NCBI GenBank assembly: GCA_002737275.1 | Contig: NSIG01000024.1 | Span: forward strand, 1-32,578 | Origin: Opitutia bacterium | GTDB lineage: Bacteria; Verrucomicrobiota; Verrucomicrobiia; Opitutales; Opitutaceae | Reading direction: 5' to 3' | Length of the DNA stretch: 32,578 bases | Part shown: piece after piece, positions 1 to 8,895 of the stretch | Layout: each line of letters starts with the position of its first letter | How positions within the stretch are numbered: the first letter of the stretch is position 1 | Program-made: the position numbers and the translations under genes | Notes under the pieces: generated by a model | Told to the model about the DNA's origin: nothing | Databases searched by the model: none | The model's input: the letters and a program-made list of their open reading frames with translations, nothing else

Positions 1-1046
1 TAATGGCGGCGGCGACAGCGCCCACGATCACATCGCAGCCAAGCGCAAGTTCCGTCGCCGTAGGTAGCGCAGCGAGCCTCTCGGTCGTGGCCGGAGGAAC
101 GGCGCCACTCAGCTATCAATGGAGGAAAGACGGGGTCGCGATTAGCGGCGCGACGTCTTCGACCTACACAATTGCATCAACCAAGAGTTCTGATGCCGGC
201 AGTTACACGGTGGTAGTGACCAATAGCGCAGGATCCGTGACCAGTAACTCAACCGTGCTGACGGTGAGCGCGCTTCCTCGCCTCTATAGTCTCGCCGTGC
301 GGACGGTGCTCGAGGCCGATCAAATCTTGATCGTTGGGTTCACCATGTCGGGCGGAGGCAAGAACGTGCTGCTCCGCGCCGTGGGCCCCACGCTTGGCGC
401 GTTCGGAGTGCCCGGGACCATGGCTGATCCGAAGCTCGATCTGTACAGCGGTTCAAGCCTGATTACCTCCAACGATAACTGGGGAGGTGGCTCGAGTCTG
501 GCCGCAACCTTCCAATCGGCGGGCGCATTTGCCTACGCCTCGGCCACCAGTCTCGATGCGGCTTTGGTTGCCTCCATTAACGGCGGTAGGACCGCTCATG
601 TTTACGGCCGCACGGCCGGAGCGGTGCTGGTTGAAGGTTATGATGTGGGCAGTGGCGATGCCCAAAGATTCACCAGTCTGGCCGCCCGCAACCGAGTCGG
701 CACAGGGGCGAACATCTTGATCGCTGGTTTCAGCCTAGCGGGTGAAGGTATGCGAAATCTGTTAATTCGCGCCGTTGGGCCAACCCTAGGCGCCTTCGGC
801 GTGCCGAGTGTATTGTCAGACCCGAAACTCGAAATTTACCACAGTTTTACCAAGATCGGCGAAAACGATAACTGGTCTTCCATGCTCTCGACCGCGTTTT
901 CCTCGGTCGGAGCGTTCCCGCTTACCCCAGGCAGCAAAGATGCCGCCATCACGATTTCTTTGCCGGCCGGTGGCTACACGATTCAAGTTTCCGGCGCTGA
1001 TGGTGGCGTGGGTGAAGCGCTGGTTGAAATTTACGAGCTGCCGTGA
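1..1046 (+). CDS. Ig-like domain surface protein, C-terminal part (5' truncated)
   Basis: This is the C-terminal 347 or so residues of a larger secreted or surface protein; the frame is open to the left edge, so the ATG at 3 is probably not the true start. Residues 4-90 form one immunoglobulin-like domain (YQWRKDGVAISGAT, then DAGSYTVVVTNSAG), a type found in arrays on very large verrucomicrobial exported proteins. The rest holds two copies of a module of about 120 residues, at roughly 93-215 and 222-347, each with 'LLRAVGPTLGAFGVP' or 'LLIRAVGPTLGAFGVP', then 'DPKL(D/E)(L/I)Y' and 'NDNW'. This duplicated tail is a hallmark I associate with Opitutaceae exported proteins; its role is unknown, perhaps anchoring or sorting. 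The stop codon overlaps the GTG start of the next gene (GTGA), implying co-translation. There is no catalytic domain in the visible part. Confidence 0.8.
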   Translation, partial: MAAATAPTITSQPSASSVAVGSAASLSVVAGGTAPLSYQWRKDGVAISGATSSTYTIASTKSSDAGSYTVVVTNSAGSVTSNSTVLTVSALPRLYSLAVRTVLEADQILIVGFTMSGGGKNVLLRAVGPTLGAFGVPGTMADPKLDLYSGSSLITSNDNWGGGSSLAATFQSAGAFAYASATSLDAALVASINGGRTAHVYGRTAGAVLVEGYDVGSGDAQRFTSLAARNRVGTGANILIAGFSLAGEGMRNLLIRAVGPTLGAFGVPSVLSDPKLEIYHSFTKIGENDNWSSMLSTAFSSVGAFPLTPGSKDAAITISLPAGGYTIQVSGADGGVGEALVEIYELP

Positions 1047-2407
1047 AATCACGCCGGGTTCTCGCCGGGTTTTTGGGCATCGCCCTGATGGTTGTTCTCG
1101 GGGTGTGGCTGCTGCGACCGCAGGGAGCGCCGCTCGAGCACGATCTTCCGGCGGTGCAGCCGGTCGCCGGAGCAGCCGTGCCTGCGACGGAGGAGTGGCG
1201 CGAGCGCCCGCCCGGACCGGAGCGCGATGCCTCGCTATTTGTAATGCTCGATGCGCTGCATCGGCGCGATCCGGAGGCCGCGCTGGCCCAGGCCCGCGAT
1301 CGCGTGGGCACGCGCGAACAGGCGGCGGTTTACGGTCTGTTTTTTGACACCTTTGCGCGGGAGAATCCGACGCTCGCGGTGGCGCGACTTGCGGCGGTCC
1401 CGCCGGGTCCCGGCAGAGAGAACGCCCTGCGTGCGCTCGCCTCTGTCTGGCTGCGGGCCGATGCTCCGGCCGCGCTGGCGTGGGCGCAGAATCTCTCCGC
1501 CGATGATCGGGCGCCGGCCATGGAGAGCGCATTGTTCGAACTTGCCCGGCGCGATCCCTTGCAGGTGATCGAGCTCGCGCCGCAATCGCTCTCGGGTCCC
1601 GCGCTGGAGCGAACGTTGTTTCATGCGCTCCAACTTATCACCGCCGCCGATCCGGTGGCCGCCGCGGGGCTGGTGCGGCTCCTGCCCGCCGGGGAAACTC
1701 AGACGCGTGCGGCCCTCGACGTGGCGCGTGGTCTCGCGGTGGTAGATCCCGCCGCGGCTCTCGCCTTCGTCGGGCAACTCCCGATCGGTCCGGCTCAAAC
1801 CTGGGCTCTGAACCATGCGCTTACGAGCTGGGCGGCCACGGCGCCGGCCGCCGCCGGCCAGTATGTCGCCGGGCTTCCGGCCGGTGCGGCGCAAGACGCG
1901 GCCGCCGCGCATCTCGCGGCGCTGCTCGCGAGTGATCCCGCGAACGCGTTGGCGTGGGCGAACTCGCTCGGCGCCGCGAGTGCGCGCGATGCGGCGTTGA
2001 TCCGGATCGCTTCGACCTGGGCGCAAGCCGACGCGCCGGCCGCATCGCGTTGGGCGAGTGCGCAACCGCCGGGACCGACGATGACGACCGCACTTGGCGG
2101 CGCGTTGTCCTACTGGTTGCTGGTCGACGCGCCTGCCGTGCGGAATTTCGTGAGCGAGTTGCCGGCGTCGAGCCAACCTGCCGCCGCCGCGTCGGTCGCG
2201 CCGCAACTCGCCCAGCGCGATCCCGCGGCCGCGATCGCTTGGGCGCAGACGCTCGTTGCGCCGGCCGCCCGTGAGGCCGCCGTGACGGCTGCGTATTCGC
2301 GCTGGCTGGACAACGCCCCCGCCGCCGCCCGCGCGTGGTTGGCCACGGCGACGATCGCGCCGGAATTGCGCGCGCGGTTGGGCGAAGCGGGATCGCCGAA
2401 CCGATAG
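1043..2407 (+). CDS. Membrane-anchored Ala-rich helical repeat protein
   Basis: A 454-residue protein of unknown function. The GTG start overlaps the stop of the upstream gene (GTGA), and no other start is as well placed. Residues 1-25 hold a positively charged start and one hydrophobic segment (GFLGIALMVVLGVWLL), which is either an uncleaved anchor or a signal peptide. From about residue 60 to 440 the chain is a run of degenerate repeats of 30-40 residues with the theme 'DP.AAL.WAQ.L......R..AL......W', giving helix-turn-helix pairs like a TPR or HEAT-type solenoid. Alanine and arginine are very abundant. Proteins of this kind recur in Verrucomicrobiota and Planctomycetota; a scaffold role is plausible but not demonstrated. 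It is convergent with the next gene, with only 23 bp between their stops. Confidence 0.75.
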   Translation: MKSRRVLAGFLGIALMVVLGVWLLRPQGAPLEHDLPAVQPVAGAAVPATEEWRERPPGPERDASLFVMLDALHRRDPEAALAQARDRVGTREQAAVYGLFFDTFARENPTLAVARLAAVPPGPGRENALRALASVWLRADAPAALAWAQNLSADDRAPAMESALFELARRDPLQVIELAPQSLSGPALERTLFHALQLITAADPVAAAGLVRLLPAGETQTRAALDVARGLAVVDPAAALAFVGQLPIGPAQTWALNHALTSWAATAPAAAGQYVAGLPAGAAQDAAAAHLAALLASDPANALAWANSLGAASARDAALIRIASTWAQADAPAASRWASAQPPGPTMTTALGGALSYWLLVDAPAVRNFVSELPASSQPAAAASVAPQLAQRDPAAAIAWAQTLVAPAAREAAVTAAYSRWLDNAPAAARAWLATATIAPELRARLGEAGSPNR

Positions 2408-2430
2408 AGCTCGGTCGGCGGAATGCGGGT

Positions 2431-4485
2431 TTACGGCGATTTTTTTGTCGCTTCGATTTCGGTGCGGAGAGAGCGTGCGCGACTCTCGGCGCGCGCCACG
2501 GCATCAGGCCGCAATTCCGCTTTCAGCAAGTTGGCGCGGCGCGCCGCTTCCTGGTGGCCGAGATTTGCCGCGACCATGAACCAAGCGAGTGCCTCGACCG
2601 GATCTTTTGGCACGCCGTCGCCCCGGGCATACATCAGGCCGAGCAAGTCTTGGGCGTTCGTCAGACCCTGTTTGGCGGCGCGTTGGCCCCAGAGGGCGGC
2701 TTGCGGCAGATCGGGCCGCGCGCCGTCGCCATTCAGCAAAAACAGCGAGAGATTGAATTGCGCATCGGCGAGACCCAGTTCCGCCGCCCGACGAAACCAA
2801 CCGGCGGCTTGGACCGGGTCGCGGCTGAGGCCGAGCTCGCCGTTGACGAGATGGAGACCGAGGCGATTTTGGGCATCCGGGTTTTGGTAGTGAGCCTTGA
2901 TCCGAGTGACCGCGATTTCCGACTCGGCCCGGACGATTTCTTGGCGCTCGTTCAGATAGATCATCGGGAGGTAATCACCCTCATGCTCTCTGCGCCAAAA
3001 ATTTCCCGTGGTCCGATAGGTTTCCAAATCGGTGAATCGATACCGGTAGGTCGCCATGCGGATCATCTGCGGCGGCTGATCGGGAAACGGATTTTTCCGG
3101 AAAAGCCGGACGATCTCGGGGTTCTGGGCCAGCAGGTGGCCGGCTACGATGGCGTAGATCGAGTGAGGCTCGGGGCGGGTCGCGAGCACGATTTGCAGTG
3201 AGCCTTCAAAGCGGGGAAAGTGCGGGGCGATAAAGCCGCTCATCCGATCCAATGGTTGGGGGTAGTGAAAAAACTCGTAGGCTCGCCAGGTCTGCCCGCC
3301 ATCGTTGGAGCCGGTAAACTCCGTCACGCGATGCACGGGATCGATGTGGGCATAGAGCTTGAAAGCATTGCTGCTGCCATGGGTGAGAAGAACGGGCGGG
3401 ACGCTTTCTTTATCCCAATAAACTGCGATGGAGAGCGCGAAGTGCGCCCAAAGGCCGGTGGCGACCGTGACTTTTTTCCAACCGATACCGGTGGCAGCGG
3501 GGGTGGGTGCGGCGGGAGCAGGTAGTGACCAAGCGGGAAGACGCCGGCGAAGAAGTCCGGTGGTCCGGGCCAGCATCTGATCGTCGAGCAACAGCAGGCC
3601 GAGTCCGATCGCCGCGGTGTTGAGCCAGCCGTAGTTGCAGTTGAGTTGGATGCCGGCTTGAAGCGCGGTCCAACTCGCGAGCGCGATCCATCGCCCCCGT
3701 CGCCCGCCAAAGACTGCAAGCAACGGTGCGATGATTTCCGCGGCAAACGTGAGCACCCATTCGACGACGTGCCAGGCGTGGGGCAGGTGATGGTTGAAAT
3801 AGCCGACGATGGTGGGGCTTGGGGCCGATTCGTAGAGCACGTCCATGGCCGTGAAGTTCAGCCAGTGCGGATCGCCGTAGATAAGTTTGGCGAGCCCGGG
3901 CCCGAACATGACCCTGAGCAACAGCCAGCGCATCATGAACAAGGCGAGGGGCGACGGCGGTGAGGCTCCACCCAACCCGGGGCGAAGGCCGGCGGGCGCA
4001 AAAGGAATGCACAACAAAGCAACCTCGAGCATCAGCCAGTCCAACTGCGGCTCCGAGAAAATCACCCACACCCGGGCGAACGAGAGCAGCGCCAGCCAAC
4101 AGATGAAAAGTGCGAGTCGCGGACATAAATTCAGCACGAGGGCTATGGCGGCCAGCAATCCGCCCCACTCGACGGCTGCGATCATGGTCGGATCGGCATT
4201 GATCCAAAACAGGCTGGGTCGATGGAGCACGGGATCGAGCACGCCGGTATGTTCGGCGCGGGCTTGTTCCAGTAGCCGGGGCAGAGGCAGTAAACCCTTT
4301 GGCCCGATCAGCGCGCCGCTCTCCGCGATGATCCCGGAAAAAATGACGACGAAAACGATCCCCACCGCCCGCAACATCGCCCAGCGCGGCCAGAGGGTGC
4401 TGGCACCCGGCGCAAGACCTGAAAAATCCCGGGCGGCGTGCCATCCGGCCGACAACGGCCCGAGTGATTTCCCGGAGTTGCTCAT
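2431..4485 (-). CDS. Lipase maturation factor family protein with C-terminal Sel1 repeats
   Basis: A 684-residue polytopic membrane protein. Residues 1 to about 330 contain many hydrophobic segments and the landmarks of the lipase maturation factor (LMF1/LMF2) family: 'QLDWLMLEVALLCIPFAP', 'MRWLLLRVMFGPGLAKL', 'GDPHWLNFTAMDVLYES', 'NHHLPHAWHVVEWVLTF' and 'LNCNYGWLNTAAIGLGLLLL'. Residues 350-520 form the soluble part typical of this family ('HYPQPLDRMSGFIAPHFPRF', ending near 'MATYRYRFT'). From about 536 to 650 there are three Sel1/TPR-like repeats, such as 'DPVQAAGWFRRAAELGLADA' and 'DPVEALAWFMVAANLGHQEA', followed by a charged helix. In vertebrates LMF1 helps lipases fold in the ER; the bacterial role is unknown. 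The Sel1 tail is unusual for the family as I know it. The gene lies downstream of the TonB receptor but beyond its terminator, so it may have its own promoter. Confidence 0.85.
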   Translation of the reverse strand: MSNSGKSLGPLSAGWHAARDFSGLAPGASTLWPRWAMLRAVGIVFVVIFSGIIAESGALIGPKGLLPLPRLLEQARAEHTGVLDPVLHRPSLFWINADPTMIAAVEWGGLLAAIALVLNLCPRLALFICWLALLSFARVWVIFSEPQLDWLMLEVALLCIPFAPAGLRPGLGGASPPSPLALFMMRWLLLRVMFGPGLAKLIYGDPHWLNFTAMDVLYESAPSPTIVGYFNHHLPHAWHVVEWVLTFAAEIIAPLLAVFGGRRGRWIALASWTALQAGIQLNCNYGWLNTAAIGLGLLLLDDQMLARTTGLLRRRLPAWSLPAPAAPTPAATGIGWKKVTVATGLWAHFALSIAVYWDKESVPPVLLTHGSSNAFKLYAHIDPVHRVTEFTGSNDGGQTWRAYEFFHYPQPLDRMSGFIAPHFPRFEGSLQIVLATRPEPHSIYAIVAGHLLAQNPEIVRLFRKNPFPDQPPQMIRMATYRYRFTDLETYRTTGNFWRREHEGDYLPMIYLNERQEIVRAESEIAVTRIKAHYQNPDAQNRLGLHLVNGELGLSRDPVQAAGWFRRAAELGLADAQFNLSLFLLNGDGARPDLPQAALWGQRAAKQGLTNAQDLLGLMYARGDGVPKDPVEALAWFMVAANLGHQEAARRANLLKAELRPDAVARAESRARSLRTEIEATKKSP

Positions 4486-4611
4486 GCGAACCGAGAGGCG
4501 AAGCCGGGAGGGGACAAGATCATGTGGGGGTGTCGCTCGACGGAGTCCAATCTACGATCCAGGAAAAATTCGCGTCAATGGTTCGGACAGGGGGTTCGGA
4601 AAATCAGGGCA

Positions 4612-4642
4612 CAAAAAAGCGGAGCCCGCTGAAGGGCTCCGC
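4612..4642 (-). terminator. Intrinsic terminator of the TonB receptor gene
   Basis: A perfect 9-bp stem (GCGGAGCCC at 4619-4627 pairing with GGGCTCCGC at 4634-4642) closes a 6-nt loop. Read on the minus strand it is followed at once by a run of six T (the A run at 4613-4618). It lies 36 bp after the receptor stop codon and before the LMF-like gene, so it should end receptor transcription. Confidence 0.88.
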
Positions 4643-4655
4643 CGTGAGATGAAGT

Positions 4656-4670
4656 GACCCTTGAAGGGTC
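4656..4670 (-). other. Small hairpin just after the receptor stop
   Basis: GACCCT-TGA-AGGGTC forms a 6-bp stem with a 3-nt loop, 8 nt after the receptor stop codon and 13 nt before the strong terminator. It has no T-tract of its own. It may protect the mRNA 3' end or support termination; the stem is seen, the role is a guess. Confidence 0.4.
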
Positions 4671-4677
4671 CGAGACC

Positions 4678-7600
4678 TTAGAACGACAGGGTGGTCCGGA
4701 AGATGAAGTTGCGCGCGGGTGAGAGCGCGAACGAGCCTTCGGAGTATTTCCGGTCCGTCAGGTTGTAGATACCGAGGGTGCTGTTGAATTTATAGCCGAA
4801 CACTTCCCAAGGCATGCCGACCGTCGCATCGAACACGAGGTAGTCACCGGCTTGATAGCCGCCCGTGAACGGATTCCAATCCACCGAACGGGAAACCACC
4901 GTCTCGGAAGAGTAGCGCATACCGAGACCGACGTTGAGACCGCGGGCCATGCCGTTCACGACGCCATCAACAAAGGTGTATTTGTTGAAGACGTTGAAGC
5001 GGAACTCTGGGACGTTCTCGAGGCGGGCGTTGTAGTAGATGTCGGATGCAACCTTGGCCGCCGGAGCGAAGGCGTTGTAAGCCGCCGTGCCGGGTGCGGC
5101 GCGGGTCTTGTCATACACGGTCTTGGCGGACCACAGCCATGAGCCGTTGATGACGGCCTGGTAGTTGCGCACCGGAGTCCAGATGACTTCGGCTTCGGTG
5201 CCCTCGACCTGGTTCATGAGATCGGTCGTGCGCCAACGCAGCAGACGGGTGGCGCGATAAGGTGAGCCGACCGGGAAGAGGGTGGTGCTTTGGTTAAGCG
5301 GCTCTTCAAGGTTCGATTGCTTGGCTCCATCGTCGAGCATCTGATTTTCGCGCTCGCCGCGGAAGAACGAGACGGTGCCAACGATACGGCCATCTTGCCG
5401 CGAATATTTGGCGCCGAACTCCCAGTTCATGCCCTGCTCGTTTTTGATGAGGTCGTAGACGCCGCGTCCGGAGAGGATTTGTTGGAACTGAGCGAGCGAG
5501 GTGACCGTTTGGCCGAGGTAGCTGAAGGAGGCACCGGGAGTGCCGCCGAAGCCGAACGCACGGGCTTCGTTATACCAAAGCACTTCATCGCCCACGAACA
5601 GACCGCCGACGCGGCCGGAGTTGAACTTGAAGGTCTTGGAGTTCGAAGCGTAGAGGCTGAGCTCAGGAGTGAGCGCGAAGGACAGACCGCCCATCCACGA
5701 GTCGCCCTTCTGGTCTGAAGGCAGACCGCGTTGGTAGCTGATGGAATGACCCCATTCGCTCTCAGGATAGAGGTCCGGGCGGAGGTACATGTCCGGGAAG
5801 TAAATAAACCACGGATAATTGTTCGATTGGAACTGACCGCGGGCCCATTGCTTTTCCTCGCGATAGCCGGCGAGCAACGTCAGCCGATCTTTAAACATCG
5901 TGGCCTGGTAGTTGATGTAAGCCGACATTTGCTTGGTTTTGTAACCGTCGAGAGCGTTGCGGTCCTCTTGGTGATACGCGGTGATGTCGGGATAGATTTC
6001 CGCGCCAGGATCGAAGTTGGAGAAGATTTGGCGAACGGGTTTGATCGATCCGTCGCGTTGACGGATGACTTGGTTAACCGGAACGGCACCTGCGTTGTAG
6101 ATCGTGCGATTCGTGCCGGCGTAATCCGGGTTGGACGTCGGGTTGGTCGCGCCTGGAAGGAAAGACCAAATCGAGTCGGTGACCGTTTGACCGCCGAGGA
6201 ACTGTTGATACGGGCTGATCTTTTGGACGCCCAACAGGAACTTGCTCTTCACGCCCAGGAAATCGAATTTCACCACGGCGTCGACGTTGTGCGTCTGACC
6301 GTAGCGATAATAGCCGGAAAGATTGCCGGTGCCGACATTCCAGTTGGTGCCGTTGGCGTAGGGCGTGGTGAGTGCGCCGCCTTGGCCGACGGTGTAATTC
6401 TCAGACTTCTCTTGGAAGAAGTTGTAGCGAACATCGAGCCAGCTGAATGGGCTGAGGTCGGCGGTCACCGAGAAGTTTTCGATCGCGTTGTTGAAGACAG
6501 CGCCGCGGCTGGTGTAATTGAATGCCTCGTCCTGATAACGTTTGCCGTTCTTGTCGGTGATGTAGGCACCGCGCTCGACGCTGGTGTAGGCTGGCAGGCT
6601 CCAATCGCTGTTCGCGATACGCTTGTTGTTGATGTAAGTGGCGTAGGCGAGCGTTGGGGTCGCGGTGTTCTGGATTACATTGGCGGCCAGAAGATTGCCT
6701 GCATTGGCCGCGATCGTGTTGGACAGAGTGGCGGTGGTTGAGCCGTAACGTCCTGTGCGGGCGGCCTCGTTCCAGCCGGCGAAATCGCTCCAGATCCAGT
6801 CATAATCATTCAGCATGAAGCGCTCGCGGGTGAATTCGCCCTCGGCGGTGATCTTTACTTTTCCGCTTTCGAAAGGAACCAAGCTGATCGAAGGATTCAC
6901 ACTGTAGTTACGGCGGAATTCAAAGCGACGTTCGCCTTGGGTGTCTTCCCACACGCCGAGCACGCGCAGGGCGAGCTTGTCGCTGGCGGCCACGTTTTGA
7001 TCGAGCACGACTTTCTGGCCCGAGTTGTCGTTCAGCGTCATCGTGATGGAGCCCTGCGTACGATTAAACTGGGGCAGCTTGCTGATGTAGTTGATAACGC
7101 CACCGGGGTAACCTTGGCCGAAGAAGACGGCGGCCGGTCCCTTGATGACCTCAACGCGCTCGACGGTGTCGAGGTTGTAGGAGGTATAGCGGAAGATGCC
7201 GTTACGCATGAGGCTGTTCACCACGAAGCCGCGCATCGTGAAGGTGCCTTGCGGGGTCGCAGAGTTGGCCGGAATACGCATCGCGAAGCGGGTATCACCG
7301 GACGCTGCCGCCGTGTAGCGGAACAAGTCGGTGAGGGACTGGGCGTTGGTATCGTTAAGGAACTCGCGCGAGATAACCGAGACGTTCAATGGGATCTTTT
7401 GGATCTCCATGCCGATCTTCGTGGCGGTCGCGGCATTGGTCTTGAGGTAGCCGTAGTCCTTGTCGGTTTTAACCTCGAACGCGCTCAGAACTTGCACGCC
7501 TTCATCCGCTTTCAGCGGGGTCCGGGCGGCCGGGGCTACGGGGCCGGCCGATGGCGCGGCGGCGGGAGCTGCTGGCGCGCCTTCGAGGGCGGCGAGGCGC

Positions 7601-7752
7601 TTGCGGAGGGCAGAATTTTCTTCCTGCAGTTTCTTCAAGGCGTCGCTGTCGGCGGCGTAGCCCATGGGGGCGGACACGGCCATCAACGCGGCTAAACAGG
7701 AAGCCAAGTATTTCTTGGTCCTGGGCGATCCGGTGCTGGTATCTGGTTTCAT
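4678..7752 (-). CDS. TonB-dependent outer-membrane receptor
   Basis: A 1024-residue outer-membrane receptor that should import a large ligand (oligosaccharide, siderophore or similar) with energy from TonB. Residues 1-34 are a signal peptide ending 'SAPMGYAAD'. Residues 36-58 form a short coiled coil (LKKLQEENSALRKRLAALEG), then a Pro/Ala linker to about 80. The plug domain starts near 85 ('VQVLSAFEVKTDKDYGYLKT') and includes the diagnostic 'VERVEVIKGPAAVFFGQ' and 'GGVINYISK' around 197-225. The remainder is the beta-barrel, closing on a terminal aromatic residue (TTLSF). The size and 'PLNVSVISREFLND' fit the FhuA/FecA-like receptors expanded in Opitutaceae. It lies 84 bp downstream of the LacI-type regulator on the same strand, suggesting control by it. 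No Shine-Dalgarno is visible before the ATG. The substrate is not identifiable. Confidence 0.95.
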   Translation of the reverse strand: MKPDTSTGSPRTKKYLASCLAALMAVSAPMGYAADSDALKKLQEENSALRKRLAALEGAPAAPAAAPSAGPVAPAARTPLKADEGVQVLSAFEVKTDKDYGYLKTNAATATKIGMEIQKIPLNVSVISREFLNDTNAQSLTDLFRYTAAASGDTRFAMRIPANSATPQGTFTMRGFVVNSLMRNGIFRYTSYNLDTVERVEVIKGPAAVFFGQGYPGGVINYISKLPQFNRTQGSITMTLNDNSGQKVVLDQNVAASDKLALRVLGVWEDTQGERRFEFRRNYSVNPSISLVPFESGKVKITAEGEFTRERFMLNDYDWIWSDFAGWNEAARTGRYGSTTATLSNTIAANAGNLLAANVIQNTATPTLAYATYINNKRIANSDWSLPAYTSVERGAYITDKNGKRYQDEAFNYTSRGAVFNNAIENFSVTADLSPFSWLDVRYNFFQEKSENYTVGQGGALTTPYANGTNWNVGTGNLSGYYRYGQTHNVDAVVKFDFLGVKSKFLLGVQKISPYQQFLGGQTVTDSIWSFLPGATNPTSNPDYAGTNRTIYNAGAVPVNQVIRQRDGSIKPVRQIFSNFDPGAEIYPDITAYHQEDRNALDGYKTKQMSAYINYQATMFKDRLTLLAGYREEKQWARGQFQSNNYPWFIYFPDMYLRPDLYPESEWGHSISYQRGLPSDQKGDSWMGGLSFALTPELSLYASNSKTFKFNSGRVGGLFVGDEVLWYNEARAFGFGGTPGASFSYLGQTVTSLAQFQQILSGRGVYDLIKNEQGMNWEFGAKYSRQDGRIVGTVSFFRGERENQMLDDGAKQSNLEEPLNQSTTLFPVGSPYRATRLLRWRTTDLMNQVEGTEAEVIWTPVRNYQAVINGSWLWSAKTVYDKTRAAPGTAAYNAFAPAAKVASDIYYNARLENVPEFRFNVFNKYTFVDGVVNGMARGLNVGLGMRYSSETVVSRSVDWNPFTGGYQAGDYLVFDATVGMPWEVFGYKFNSTLGIYNLTDRKYSEGSFALSPARNFIFRTTLSF

Positions 7753-7785
7753 CGTTATATGTGGGGGTTGGTTATTTTCCGGTCT

Positions 7786-7809
7786 TCGGCGCGGTTTGAA
7801 TCGCGCCGA
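7786..7809 (-). promoter_or_regulatory. GC-rich hairpin between regulator and receptor genes
   Basis: TCGGCGCG (7786-7793) and CGCGCCGA (7802-7809) make a perfect 8-bp stem with an 8-nt loop. It sits between the lacI-type stop (7837) and the receptor start (7752). On the minus strand it is followed by AGACCGGAAAA, not a T run, so it is not a standard intrinsic terminator. It could be a 5'-leader structure or an RNA-processing/stabilising element that sets the receptor level. Confidence 0.45.
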
Positions 7810-7836
7810 CTACCGACAAAAATTGGGATGATCGAT

Positions 7837-8886
7837 TTAGGCAATCATCTGGTTGGCCTCACTGGCCGGGAGGACGAGGGTGGGGGCGACGCATACTCCG
7901 ATGCGTCCGAGAGTTTTGGGGTTGTCGATGCGCCACACGAGATGGTCTACGACTTTCCGCACCAAGGTGGCGAGGTTGATGTCGAGCGCTGGCGGGAGGT
8001 GATCCAAATTATGGTAGATGACCGGATTCAGATTGCCCAGAATGGCTTCGAAATCGCGGTCTGACTTCAACCCGGCGAGGCGCATCGAACGGAAGAGCGA
8101 CCCGCAAAAGTGATCGACCGGCACATAAACCCCCGTCGGGCGCGGTGAAAGTTGGCAGAACCGCTTGGCCAGCGCGTCGCTTTCGTCGTGCACAGGCACG
8201 ATCTCGAGGAAATTCACGGGTTTGGATTTTCCCAGGATGCTGTGCACCGTGAGGCCGAGGGTCTTTGCTTGGTCGACGAATGAGGTAACGCGTTGGCTGA
8301 CTGCGCTGTAGCCGGGATCGGCCGCGATCACGGCGACGGATTTATGGGCGTGTTGGTGAAGATAGTTGGCGGCCATGCGACCGTTGGCGTCGTTGTCCGG
8401 CTCGACGTAATCTCCGGGGAATGACAACGAACGGCGGGTCATGAACCAAACGTGCGGGAGGTCGCCCAGCTTGGCCATGCAGGCGACGGACGGCTCCATC
8501 CCTTGGATGATCACGCCGTCGACCTGGCGCTCAGCGAGCGCGCGGGGCAAATCGTCCGGCGTATCGGTGAAGAGCACGCTGATCTCGAGCCGTTGACGGT
8601 CGTTGGAGTGCTGGGTCTGGAGCAGTTGGTCCTGGAACCAATTGAAACTGGAGTTTTTCTTCGCGCCCACGAACCAGACCGCGATGTTCTTCGGGGCCGC
8701 CAAGCGGGACTTGGGCCCGCGGCGGCGATGAAGCGGGGTCGGAACGTAATCTGCGGCGGACATGACAGAGCGGACGCGTTCCAACCGGTCGGCCGCGACG
8801 AGGTGCGGTTGGTTGATGACGCGGGAGACAGTGGCGGGCGACACTTTCGCCTTCCGTGCAATGTCGGCAATGAGCAGAGAGGGCAT
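7837..8886 (-). CDS. LacI-family transcriptional regulator
   Basis: A 349-residue repressor-type protein. Residues 3-25 are the LacI helix-turn-helix (LIADIARKAKVSPATVSRVI), followed by a hinge-helix region (RLERVRSVMSAADYVP). The rest is a periplasmic-binding-protein-like effector domain: 'NIAVWFVGAKKNSSF' near 70, 'ERQVDGVIIQGMEPS', 'DNDANGRMAANYLHQHAHKS' and 'VAVIAADPGYSAV'. Such regulators usually bind a sugar or sugar phosphate and control a nearby transport and catabolism locus. It lies between the isomerase-like gene and the TonB receptor on one strand. A perfect 7-1-7 palindrome lies 9 bp upstream of its start codon, suggesting autoregulation. The effector is unknown; rhamnose or a derived sugar is possible given the rhamnosidase nearby, but this is inference. 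Confidence 0.93.
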   Translation of the reverse strand: MPSLLIADIARKAKVSPATVSRVINQPHLVAADRLERVRSVMSAADYVPTPLHRRRGPKSRLAAPKNIAVWFVGAKKNSSFNWFQDQLLQTQHSNDRQRLEISVLFTDTPDDLPRALAERQVDGVIIQGMEPSVACMAKLGDLPHVWFMTRRSLSFPGDYVEPDNDANGRMAANYLHQHAHKSVAVIAADPGYSAVSQRVTSFVDQAKTLGLTVHSILGKSKPVNFLEIVPVHDESDALAKRFCQLSPRPTGVYVPVDHFCGSLFRSMRLAGLKSDRDFEAILGNLNPVIYHNLDHLPPALDINLATLVRKVVDHLVWRIDNPKTLGRIGVCVAPTLVLPASEANQMIA

Positions 8887-8895
8887 GCGGAGTTA

